A stretch of 24,054 bases of DNA. Source: Didymodactylos carnosus. Taxonomy: Eukaryota > Rotifera > Eurotatoria > Philodinida > Philodinidae. The stretch lies in NCBI GenBank assembly GCA_905250885.1, contig CAJNOQ010002493.1, forward strand, positions 1 to 24,054. Reading direction: 5' to 3'. Below are positions 1 through 9,837 of this stretch, piece by piece. A program made the translations under genes and the position numbers. The first letter of the stretch is position 1. Each line of letters begins with the position of its first letter. The notes beneath the pieces were generated by a model that was not told the DNA's origin, did not search any database, and saw only the letters and a list, made by a program, of their open reading frames with translations.

Positions 1-125
1 AATCGCGAACGCGATGTGATCTTGACCGCGAACGCGGCGCGCAAAAATTTTCGCGGCGCGATCGCCAGTTTTTCGCGGAACGCGCAAAATTCGCGGCCGC
101 GACATAATCGCGGCAAGAATAAAGC
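1..125. repeat. CGCG-rich degenerate repeat cluster (cut by window edge)
   Basis: This is a local island of GC-rich sequence in an otherwise AT-rich window. The words CGCGAACGCG, CGCGGCGCG, TTCGCGG and GCGGCCGCG recur many times within about 120 bases, separated by A/T tracts. An open frame crosses it, but its translation is low-complexity and resembles no protein, so I treat it as repeat sequence. It continues to the left beyond the window. Confidence 0.6.
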
Positions 126-840
126 GCGGATGCAACTAGGGATTAAGCTTATTCTTTTATTAGCTAACTTGTCAGAAAATCAAAGCTTTTTTTATCAAAT
201 TATTGGACTGGAAATGAAAATCATACTTCTTTAGTGAGTTGAACAGTGATATTGATAGTCGTGCATCTAAAAAGTCAAAGGCATTGTTGACAAGGTCCTC
301 CTCAAGTTTTTACGTTTTCTCGATGCGAAAAACTGTTTCCAGAAGCTAGCAACCAGTTTTCCTTACGAGGGAACATTTCCAACTGCCTAACTCCGATTTT
401 TTTCAAACCTAAGTTGATCGATAGCCCATATCGAAACAGTAAAGGATTCGGGCCCATGACTCCTGAAGGCCCGGTTTTCTGGAAAACCAGTTTTTCAGAA
501 ACTAAAAAATAACCAAAACCTTTTCTTAATGATGCATGATTGTAGCCCTCACATTTCTGATTAAAGTGAGACGTCGCCCAGCTCTACACAACCTTTCTCT
601 GCAAAGTTATAGAATTAACAAGCAAAGCGACGAAAAAGAATATTTTACTTGAAGTTCGAATTGCCTGCACCTTACTTATTACTCAAAAACATTAAAAAGA
701 TACTAAAATAATCAAAATAAATGCGCAGGACTGCGATGCTGATAGTTGTAAACATACACGTACTGCAATGCTTTAACTTGGTAAGCCCCGGTTTTTCCGG
801 AAAAACAATTTCACTGATAAATCATATTTTCACCTTAAAA

Positions 841-904
841 GCAAAGGAAACAATATTCTGGAAAACTGATTTTGCCATTCGATAGAGCTCATCGAGTTCT
901 ATCT
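841..904 (+). repeat. 64-base direct repeat, copy 1
   Basis: This segment is repeated at 1014-1077 with two visible differences (A/G and T/G). It starts with GCAAAGGAAACAATATTC and ends with ATCGAGTTCTATCT. The offset between copies is 173 bases. High identity in apparently non-coding DNA implies a fairly recent local duplication or two insertions of one element. Confidence 0.85.
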
Positions 905-1013
905 GGCACACTTATTTCCAAATATGGCACAGCTTTAATAAAAAACGTTAGGCGAAAATACAAAAGTTTGAGTTTTCGTCTCGTTCAGAAAATCAGTATT
1001 TGTTATTTTAAAA

Positions 1014-1077
1014 GCGAAGGAAACAATATTCGGGAAAACTGATTTTGCCATTCGATAGAGCTCATCGAGTTCTATCT
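1014..1077 (+). repeat. 64-base direct repeat, copy 2
   Basis: This is the second copy of the repeat at 841-904, in the same orientation. The shared segment includes the core CTCATCGAGTTCTATCT. Sequence on either side of the two copies differs, so the repeat unit appears to end near these coordinates. Confidence 0.85.
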
Positions 1078-1636
1078 TCACAGGAAAATTGCTTTGTAAG
1101 GGGTAAAGCTGACATTGTCCTTGGTAACTTGACGGGCTCTATCCAACAATGTCACAGAAAAACGAAAAAAAGATCATGCCGAAATTCAGAGTTCCGGCAC
1201 ACCTGACGAAAAATAGGTTACTGAATGAAAATAGTTAAATTACGCAACAATCATCCTTCTCCTCAGTTGTTCCATTATGTCCAAATCTCCAAACATTAGT
1301 TGTAGTGAATGTGCGGATTCATGAGCTAGAATCTTATTTAGAACTGTTTCAGTGTTCGTTCTAATTAAAAATTTCGCTCGTAGTTCCAGAGGACGATAAA
1401 GATACTGATTTAAGACGTCTTAAACTTGCGAATTAACGTAAATATTTATTCAACAGTTAGCGTCAACTAGAAAAGCTCGAATTAAATTGGTTATTTGTGA
1501 ACAAACGTATTCGACCATGTAAACTACATGAACTAATCATTGATTTAAATGACCTTACCGATTTATTCATCTTATTCAACAATCCACGTCCTATAGAGAA
1601 AACCTATGTCGTGTTTTGAGAAGAAGATTTTTACTC

Positions 1637-1866
1637 TAGAAACGACACGTTAAAACGCGTTTTTATATAAAATAAACCCGTTTCAACGGTCATTTTAACG
1701 TCGTTAGAAAACGCGTTCAACAAAAACGCCAGAAAACGGTTAGTTTAACGATCGTTCGCAAACGCGTTATTCTAAACTTCTGAACGACAAAAACGCGTTT
1801 AAACGGCTCATTTAACGATCGTTCGCTAACGCCTTCGGAAAAAACGCGTTTTTTGTGCCGTTTCTA
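1637..1866. mobile_element. Candidate non-autonomous hAT-like element rich in AACGCGTT
   Basis: The segment begins TAGAAACGACAC and its reverse complement begins TAGAAACGGCAC, giving 12-base terminal inverted repeats with one mismatch. Each end also carries AAAACGCGTTTT slightly further in. Inside, AACGCGTT, CGTTTAAACG-like words and the pair TTTAACGATCGTTCGC (two near-identical copies) recur. A TAG start, short inverted ends and many internal copies of one motif are typical of non-autonomous hAT elements. No 8-base target duplication could be matched at the flanks, and no transposase is encoded, so it is called a relic. Confidence 0.5.
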
Positions 1867-3834
1867 ACGATTTTTTTTCGCCTGAGTACTGCCAAGCACT
1901 TGACAAGTATTACACTAACCTGAAAAAAATAATGTTGATTGTGCAGAGCATTGCAATTGTAAATCTATACCCTCAGAAAAACTGAATCAAATAATGCGTA
2001 ATAAGATATTCTTTTAGGAAAACGCAGTTAGTATAAGAACACGACATCTTTCACGATCTTTTCCTACGTTTACTATGCACCAATAGTGTAATATAATCCA
2101 GCTGTTGTAACCAACTAGCAGCATTAATTAAATAAAAACAGAATATGATAGAATAAGTATCTGTTTTGTGACTGACTTCATTTTATTTAGCCGAATAATA
2201 AGTGCTGCTGATATGACATTAGATCCTTATTTCCGGCTGAAATAAGTCTATGTACTTCACGATAGCGCATCGAATTAATCCATAGTAAATCTCGTGCATC
2301 TTTTCTAAGAATACCACCGATTTTTAAAATTGTAAGTGATTAGCTTTCTATTATAGTGTAAGATGTATGATTCTTGTGAGAATTATAAAGGTTGAGCAGT
2401 CGATACCTGTGATATTCATGTAATAAAAAATATTTCTCAATGCCCTTCTACTTTTTTGACGAACGAATTTTACCGTTGAATAGGTTAGATGATCGTGCAT
2501 TTTCGTATGTCATGGGTCTATTGTGTAATTCTAAGAAGGCCAAGAGCCGTTCGAAAACACTAATATTTTGATTTTTTTAAAAGATCATGATCAACAAAAA
2601 CGCTGTTTCCTCCCCATTAGCAACGCTTGTCGCAAGACTGAAACTGCAGAAAAAACATCCTCACAATCTCTGCTACAAAATAGCACACGTCTCATAAAAA
2701 AGTATTCTTTCCTTCAAGAGTTATAAGCTTTTTATTATCAAAGTTCGGTACACTTTTGACACAGAATTAGTAACACGGTTCTAAGCCAAAAACGATCAAA
2801 GACTTAAACTTTATTTTAGCCTCATTTTGTGCAGAATTCAAGTCTCTATCTTGTACTATATAAAAAAAATTGAGGTGGATTGCGAGTGCGGGAGCATAAA
2901 CATTGAGAAAAATGGATTTTTAGCAATGCGGTAATCCGCTTATTTTGTACTTTTCCCACTTTTCATACTTCTTCAACGAAAATAAAAACATATTAGACAA
3001 AACTGGATTGAATCATGCGTTTACTTAAATGCTTTTAAGAAAAAATTGTTTTGAAGAATTTTTGCCTAGGGTTCCCTAGAAGCGAGACTGAAGCAAGACA
3101 CACTTCAGATCATTTTGACATTGCAATATAAAACAACAGTCTTCAAAACAAATACTTAGCCATACACCAGTTGTGGAGTAGTCATTTTCAACTGTTTTTT
3201 AAAGTATAAAAAAATCGTTATAACACGATTATTAAGAATCTCCTGAACTTGCGAAACGCCTCATTTTGTAAAAAATAAATGTTTGCTCAATGTATTTGTT
3301 GGAACAAAACATGTTTTAAAGATAATTGTGACACAAATAGGACTATTTTAAAATGTCATAACTGAGCATGGTAACTCATATCTCTTCAGTAATTTGCTAA
3401 AAAACTTTTTCCCTTTACGGACTTGCTTTAAGGCAAAACTTAACAGAAACAGTACTCTAAGAACAGCCCACGTTCTCAGTTATTTTGACAGGTCGTTTTG
3501 CTTAAGAGGTCTCAGTGGTCAAAGCAAAGAAGAAAAAACAAAGTAAAGCCATCTCGTTCTGTAACTTCTGCATTCATTTACTGATTTCCAAATATCAAGT
3601 AAATAAAAACGTGAACGGATGTAGATAAAAACGAATAAAAGTTTATATTATTCATTGCGTGAAAGCGCCGACCACTAAGACTTGATAAATGTACTTAGAC
3701 GACAAATGTAACTAAACAAGATTGATATTGTATGATATTGAAAAAAGACTGACTGATATTAATATTTATTGCTTAACAGTACAATTTCGCAGTTTTTCTT
3801 GACATTTATTTATTTATTGTTTTCACTTGAACCA
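1867..3834. other. AT-rich stretch without a recognised gene
   Basis: No open frame of useful length, no convincing run of exons and no RNA gene was recognised on either strand. The sequence is AT-rich with many in-frame stops. Single exons of an unrecognised gene cannot be excluded by eye. Confidence 0.4.
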
Positions 3835-3960
3835 TTATGAAAGTACTTTACAACAACTTGGTCAAGTATCTAGCAACGACTTGGCAAGCTAGTTACTTTG
3901 AAAATACTTGAGAAGTATCTTAGAAAATTGGCAAGTATTCAAGTACATTCATTTAGGATA
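3835..3960. repeat. CAAGT / ACTTG word cluster
   Basis: Within about 120 bases the words AAGTACTT, ACTTGGTCAAGTATCT, GACTTGGCAAG, CTTGAGAAGTATCT and GGCAAGTATTCAAGTAC recur. They are variants of CAAGTA and its reverse complement. A similar short patch, GCCAAGCACTTGACAAGT, lies at about 1892-1909. No coding frame is present. It is comparable in style to the other word clusters in the window. Confidence 0.4.
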
Positions 3961-6370
3961 GTGACAGCGTAACAATTTACAAATCATCATAAAAATAAGA
4001 AATAATTTGAAATATTTAATAAATCACATCTGATATTTTAGATTAAATTATTAATTAAATATTGTTTTTTTCTTTTTATTGAATAATGACTGTCATTTTG
4101 TTTACTCAAACATGATCAATAAATTTAGTATGTAGATTTTCTGTTTAAGTCTATTTTTGATTCAATATTGATATTCTTATTTAAGATTTTCTTATTAATA
4201 ACAAATCACATGAATCAAGTAAGTGAATAACTATTCTCACTTGTAATTTAGTAATTTTTGTTCTTAATTAGTAGATCACGAACTTGATTCATCTGATACC
4301 AGTTCATTTCTTGGTTAGTATACTGTAATGGAATTTTATAGAAACTTCTTCATACGAATCTTTTATTATCGAGACGAATAAAACAAGCCTTTATATTCAA
4401 AAATACTGTATTATCTTTCGATAGAACAAAGGTGAAACTTCGAGTTTTGAGTGTCATGTGTCCCATTTGCTAGAACTCGATTCGTTGATTATTGTAGCAT
4501 GGCTTTTAGAAATCTTTTTATTCAATACCGATAATTATTTTGAAAAAATCCCAAAAATCACCATTTTTTACTATGTCGTCCATAATTTTACGATTCGTCA
4601 ACAGAATTTTATTCCAACCATCTCATCAACATGTTGAGGAAAATGCATTAAGACACCGTAATCAACGCATCAAGTTCTAATAAATGGAGTACATGAAATC
4701 CAAAAGTCGTAGTCACGCTTGATGAGTTTGTTCGTGAGAGACAGACAATTTGGCCTAGTTACCCCTACTTTTGTTACTTATTATTTATGTTTATTTCATT
4801 TTTTTGCAGAAATTTGGTCTGATGCATCTGCTAACTTGTCATATGATAACTCATCGGATACGTTTTACTCATGTTTTTCGAATGAAACTGGTACATAGAC
4901 TAATAGAATGATATTCGCTTGTTTGTGTTGTGTGTGTGTGTTTATTTTGCTTACAATCATCTCTCTAGACAGGAGTACACTAATTCTAAAAGCGGTTTAT
5001 TGGTACATTTACAGAAATAACTGTACTTCTCAAACTATTTGTTACCAATTGCGCTCCATGGTTTCAGACTGCAGTTAAGACTTTTCTTTACAAAACGTGA
5101 GCTATTTGAGAAATACGCAATAGTCTAAAATTTAACATTACGAACTATTTTTCGCAAAAGTAGAATTGTAATTGGTCATTATTATTCCTGTTTTTGCCTT
5201 ATCAAATAGGTATACATACTTGTTTTGTTGATAAATGTTAATATATATTTATTAATAAATACGAAGGGAAAAAAATTCAAAGACTTTTCAACTAAATCAT
5301 TAACTTCGTAAACAATAATAGAATTAATCATGAAATGGATATACAAACATCGACGTATTCCATTTTGCAGAGGAAAAGCTACTAAACAATCCTATGCATT
5401 CAAAAAATATTTAGAATAATTAGCTTTGGAGCTTGATTTTTATTTTCAATAATTTTCGAAATCTAGAATGCATTTATCACTAAAAGTATCTAGGCTAGAC
5501 AAAGCTCAGAAATTTCGAATAGTCAAAAACGAGACATACCTATTTTGTATCTCTCCAAGTTTTCTAATACTACTGGGCAGGAAGAGAAGTTTTGAATTTT
5601 TGTTGGATGCGACAACTTTTTTTGTGTGTAATGAGAAAACCGTGAAATAAATCACAGTAAACCCTCACTCTCACAGTAGAGATACAAACGAAAAGCATTT
5701 TTTTTACCCACCTGATGAAAATTTCTTATCATACATAGTTCTGTTTCCTACTTCTACCAGCAGAGATGCAGAATCTACCCGTGAGATTAGGAAATTTCTC
5801 CCAATGATAAAAAATTATAATAAAATTTTCCCGGTAAAAGAAACAAAGAAAAAAAACAACAACAATGTGATTCTATTGTTGCTAAAACTATTACTTATTC
5901 AGCCTTTAAGTTAAAAACTATTGTTCTGTTTAGTCACACATGTCTGGTTCTCGTAGTTTCATTGCTTGTTCTTGACATAAACAATTGAACCAAGAGACAC
6001 TAATTTCTATACTTGATACTATTCGTTCTTTTTTGTAAAACAACCGTTGTTTATTTCTTAGTTGACTAAAGTAACTATTGAGTGATTGTATTCAAGATTA
6101 TTATGAATATGTCCTTTCAAAATTGACGCAGCTGATTCATGCACTGCTTTACTTCTTATTTTTAATATCATTCATAAATAAAAATAAAAATAATTTTGAA
6201 TACCGTCAGCTAGTTGTTGTTCTATAAAAAAAAGTTTTTCATCATCTTTTTTGTGATTATTTAATCTTTTGTTGTCTATATTTCGTATGTATCAAGAACC
6301 TCTAGTTCATTCAGAAACCGTTCTTTTCACATTTATTTGAATTGTTCTTTCCGATAAGTAAAATTCATGT
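3961..6370. other. AT-rich stretch without a recognised gene
   Basis: Nothing here supports a gene. A short (GT)n run lies at about 4928-4941. An exon-like piece follows a good acceptor (TTTTTTTGCAG, ending at 4809) and stays open in two frames to about 4890, but no partner exons were found. The open frame at 5468-5650 has no recognisable similarity and I do not call it. Confidence 0.35.
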
Positions 6371-6577
6371 TTAAAATGGGGTGCATTTCTCGTGGAAATC
6401 AATCACGAATTCTTCTAGACTACTAACACCATATTCTGGATTTAATTGATGAGTTAATGTTTTTAATAACACGTTTAATAAGTGTGCGGGATCTAAACAA
6501 TTTTTCATTACAGCAGCGTCTATCCCCTCCCAAGCGTTTGAGGCATTTTGTACCACCTCAGAGGTTCGTACCTTCAT
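6371..6577 (-). pseudogene. Possible C-terminal scrap of a pogo/Tigger-type DDE transposase
   Basis: A 68-codon frame on the minus strand starts MKVRTSEVVQNASNAWEG and continues with AVMKNCLDP. The spacing of hydrophobic residues, the AW pair, and the later I/V-MKNC followed by a hydrophobic stretch resemble the segment after the last catalytic acid of the DDE_1 (Tc1/pogo, Tigger, jerky-like) family, where an A-W...V...I..CF pattern is usual. No DDE catalytic triad or DNA-binding domain was found upstream, and the frame is closed by stops just before the matching part. The fragment may be a relic or an exon of a domesticated gene. The family assignment is by recall of the pattern, so confidence is low. 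Confidence 0.3.
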
Positions 6578-6970
6578 TGTACCACTTGGAAAATGATTTT
6601 TATAGCAAAAAAGTGTTCCACCTACTTTTGTTTGAGAGCCCCCGTTTCATTATTTTTAGAAACTGATGGTGTATTTTTAAATCTTATTTGAATGGCTTCA
6701 ACTATCGCTATACATAATGAAAAAATTAGTCATTCTTTTCTTATCAAGTTTCACATTCTTTTCTTGTACATATCTTCACATTATTTTCAGAGTAGTGATT
6801 TTTTGAAAAAACACAAAAAAAACGAATTTTTCTCCGCAACGGCAGTCGAACGGTTAGATTCTGCATCTTTGTCTACCAGACTGTTTTAATTTGATGCTGA
6901 AAAAGCTTTGCTTGTCTGTTGCTTGTAAATAAAAATATAACTACTTGCACTAAATAACGTATATTTTTAG

Positions 6971-7021
6971 GGGTCAACTCAACTACAACAAGTCCAAAAC
7001 TTAAATCAGCAAGTTACAAAG
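6971..7021 (+). other. Orphan exon-like segment, Q-rich
   Basis: Fifty-one bases lie between a strong acceptor (CGTATATTTTTAG) and a GTAGTT donor, and read GSTQLQQVQNLNQQVTK in one frame. The polar, glutamine-rich reading and good flanking signals look exon-like, but no neighbouring exons were joined and no family is recognisable. It could be chance. Confidence 0.2.
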
Positions 7022-7491
7022 GTAGTTATACATATACCCATCCAAAAAGATACATAACGCACACTCTTTTGACAAGTTTTTGAAAGAAAAATTCTTCGCA
7101 AGTCTTTCTATAACCGTCGATGAAACTACGAGTGTACCCTTAAGGTGAAAATTGTTTTAGTGTATATTTCAACGAAGTTTTATGGAATACACGTTGATCA
7201 CTTAAATATCATTGAGATGGATCAGCGACTCTGAAATCTTCTCAACGAAATTCCGTGCGTCTTTTCTCCAAAACATCGCTTTTCCTAATGAAATATCGAA
7301 TATTTATAGAAAATTATTATAACTTTTTCCAAACGTTTAGTATATTAGAAGATAAAATTACAGATGTACGTAAGTGCTTTCTTTTTTCATAGCATCGCAA
7401 AGTCTCTTCTCTATTTCGCTGGCATTTTCATTGTCATTCATTGCGGAATTTGTGTTGCTTTAGCTGTTAAACCAATTATTAGCTGATATAA

Positions 7492-7497
7492 TTTATT
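7492..7497 (-). promoter_or_regulatory. Poly(A) signal of the IF1-like gene
   Basis: TTTATT on the plus strand is AATAAA on the minus strand, about 72 bases after the stop codon of the IF1-like frame. The distance is normal for a compact gene. Confidence 0.5.
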
Positions 7498-7568
7498 TGA
7501 GAAAACTTAAAATCAATAATATATGCATGAAATAAATATAAAAAGATTATGTCTTGTATGAATTAGAG

Positions 7569-7775
7569 TTATTTTTTCTCTGGATTTTCATTTGTACGTC
7601 GATCTGTAGTTGTATCGTTTCCTTCTTGCGCTTTTGCTTGTCTCATCTTTTCTAGTATTTCATTTTCTTGTTTTAGAAAATACATATTTTCATCTGCTTT
7701 TTCTTTGCGAGCCCAACTGCCACCACCTTCGTTAATTGCTCCTGCTGTTGGATTTGTACTTCCGAATCCGCTCAT
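7569..7775 (-). CDS. ATPase inhibitor IF1-like protein, short form
   Basis: This 68-residue one-exon frame is a likely homologue of IF1, the small protein that blocks ATP hydrolysis by mitochondrial F1Fo-ATP synthase when the membrane potential collapses. Residues 12-40 show the family signature: a glycine-rich stretch (GAINEGGGSW) running into ARKEKADENMYF, matching the known order G-G-(S/A)-(F/W)-x-(K/R)-(K/R)-E-x-A-(D/E)-E-x-x-Y-F of the minimal inhibitory region, followed by helix residues LKQENEILEKMRQ. The ATG is directly preceded by an in-frame TAA, so this exon carries no mitochondrial presequence. The reading begins about where mature IF1 begins. The C-terminal dimerization coiled coil is short or absent; the tail is polar. 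Either an upstream exon supplies targeting, or this resembles the presequence-less nematode paralogue MAI-1. An AATAAA on the minus strand follows about 72 bases past the stop. Confidence 0.75.
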   Translation of the reverse strand: MSGFGSTNPTAGAINEGGGSWARKEKADENMYFLKQENEILEKMRQAKAQEGNDTTTDRRTNENPEKK

Positions 7776-7963
7776 TTAAATATTGATCTAAATAAAAAGT
7801 GTACATATATACTTTTATGATAAGGCAAGATACAGAAATCACTCATGTACATGACCTATCATTTGTAAAATATTTTGAAAATCGGGTGAAACAGTTTTTC
7901 GAAGCTGAAAAAGATCTCACAAAAAAAATACTCCTGAAAACGTTCACTGATGTAAAAGTGTAA

Positions 7964-9008
7964 AATATACTTCTTATTCTTCTACTGGCGAATTTTCTTT
8001 TATTGGTGTTTAAAATTCTGAAGCTTAAAACGACTATATCCTTTTCTTAATGAAAATGGGTATTTTTAAGATACAGGAACACTCCCAATTGAACAAAAAA
8101 TATAAAGGATGATAGAGCTCGATGCACTATAAATCCAATAACATACGTCAACACCTAGGAATAGCCAACAATATGTACATGAACGCTCAGACACATGTTC
8201 TATTTTTAAAGGTTCATATATATTTAGATCTAACAGAACTACATTATAACACTAATTTCGAGTCAAATAAGTTACTACTTTTCTGTCACTCTTACTGCTA
8301 CTGTAATCTATCGAGATTCAGAAAAACTAACGGTATGTGAAATATGGATACGTATTATTATTTTTTGAAAAAAATTAAGTGATACTAATTGTTGTCTGTG
8401 CGTAGAGTTATTATTCATGTTGACAAAATTCTTTTCTCGAAATAATAAGCTTTAATTTATCACTAGATGAAACAGCTAAACCCTGTATTTTGTTTGTATT
8501 AGTTAGAAAACCTTCTAGAATCAATTGATCAAAATATTATAAATTTTGTAGATAATATACTTACAGTTTAGTGTTGAATAATACGAGAAAATGAATGACC
8601 GATTTTAGTAGAAACATCTTTTATTACATGTTTTTTTCGTTCTACAAATGACTCATGTTTTCTCATGCAATGCGATTAATGTTTCTTTTATTTCTCTCTT
8701 TCCTGTGTTCTGTTTTTTTTCTGTTTGTTTTTTACTCACTGTAAACCTTTCTCGTTTTCTGAGATATAGTACTCATAGAATAAAAATAAATCGTTAGCAG
8801 TTATCATTAGCATAAAGAATAAACACAATAACTGCATTGTATAAAGAGACAGAAATGTTCTAAAAAATACCCGAAGTATTTGCACATTGAACTGAAGTAT
8901 TTGCTCTTCTTAGAATGAAAAGATTTGAGAACAAAAAATAAAATATAAAATTCTACGAGGTATATAGCACAATCGACTCTTTGAGAAATATGAATTATCC
9001 TTATATTC
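7964..9008. other. AT-rich stretch without a recognised gene
   Basis: No protein family, RNA gene or repeat with clear ends was recognised. The open frame at 8122-8340 shows no motif and has AT-driven composition, so it is not called. Confidence 0.35.
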
Positions 9009-9122
9009 GTGAAAAAGACACATTATCTTCTATCATCTATTAACGATTCAACAACTGATCGTTATGTATTTTATTTAGGAGAAACAACGAATAAAAGAAA
9101 TTGTTTGATGAAATCGTCTATG
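9009..9122 (+). CDS. Candidate first coding exon of the anoctamin gene (uncertain)
   Basis: A frame from ATG at 9009 reads polar residues (SSINDSTTDRYVFYLGETT) and reaches a GTAGGT donor at 9123 in phase 0, which matches the phase 0 acceptor of the first secure anoctamin exon at 9838. Anoctamin N termini are poorly conserved, so similarity cannot decide this. Some upstream exon is required, because the exon at 9838 has no in-frame ATG before the dimerization domain and a TAG ends at its splice acceptor. Joining would place the 294-base hAT MITE inside intron 1. Confidence 0.22.
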
Positions 9123-9334
9123 GTAGGTTGGTGTTATTTAAATTTTTGTTCTCTTCTAATGAGAGACGAGAGTCAATATTTTAGTTTAAAAATGGAAACA
9201 TTTTGAAAAACAGTATCCATGTTGAAAAATGCTTAGAATCTACTACTGTCTATCGATTATATAGTTGTTTATTAAGAAGAACGTCTAATACTACCAACAT
9301 TCTCGAAAAGTCATTTAGAAGATATCATTATGAT

Positions 9335-9628
9335 TAGGCCTGCAAAAGTTCAGCGTTCCTTCAATGTCTTGATCAGAGAATCAAAGAGTATGCTTTTTAC
9401 ATTGCAATAATCTGGTCACTATCCTCATCAGACCATCTGATCGTTCACTAGAGTTTCTATTGATCAGATAAGACCAAGTAGAAATATATATGTTCTTACG
9501 ACAGTACAAGAACAGAAGTTTATGTTTACTTCAGACGATATGAACACTGTTCGTATAAAAAAAACTCACGTTCACCAGTATTTTAACGTTCATGTTCAAG
9601 GGATGAAACGTGAACTTTTGCAAGCCTA
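9335..9628. mobile_element. hAT-type MITE, 294 bp, with perfect 8-bp target duplication
   Basis: The element starts TAGGCCTGCAAAAGTTCA and ends TGAACTTTTGCAAGCCTA, an 18-base terminal inverted repeat with one mismatch. It is flanked on both sides by ATTATGAT (9327-9334 and 9629-9636), an exact 8-base duplication. Eight-base duplications and T/CAG...CTA/G termini define the hAT superfamily. There is no open frame for a transposase, so it was moved in trans. Inside, GTTCAC/GTGAAC, GAACACTGTTC and TGATCAGA/TCTGATC recur in both orientations, like the subterminal transposase-binding repeats known in hAT elements. The intact duplication suggests a fairly young insertion. Confidence 0.88.
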
Positions 9629-9837
9629 ATTATGATAGTGAAGTAGAAAATGATAAAATATGAAAATATTTTAAAGAGCAATTGAAAGAATGAGAATTTC
9701 TGTTATCAGTCGTATCGATTACTGTCGATAGTCAATAAATTCAATTGAACACTTCATCCTTCTACTTCTTGATATTTTGCATTTTTGCTTTCAGTCTTTG
9801 TTAGCTTATTTATTTCTATTGTGTATTTGTTTATTAG

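Larger units (their letters stand above)
320..1080. repeat. GGAAAACTG / CAGTTTTCC word cluster
   Basis: The words GGAAAACTG, CAGTTTTCC, GGTTTTCTGGAAAACC and TTTTTCCGGAAAAA recur in both orientations, for example near 350, 471-500, 788-808, 859-868 and 1033-1040. Several are palindromic. No coding potential is visible between them. The cluster includes the 64-base direct repeat listed separately. It is probably decayed mobile or satellite DNA; boundaries are approximate. Confidence 0.4.

Noticed and set aside
16..234. 72-codon frame over the CGCG cluster
   Set aside because: The reading follows the repeat (Arg/Ala/Asn-rich, then AT filler) with no motif; it is a by-product of the GC-rich words.
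7817..7963. 48-codon frame starting MIRQDTEITHVHDLSF, divergent from the IF1-like gene
   Set aside because: The composition is protein-like, but length alone is not significant in this DNA and no family or splice partners were found.
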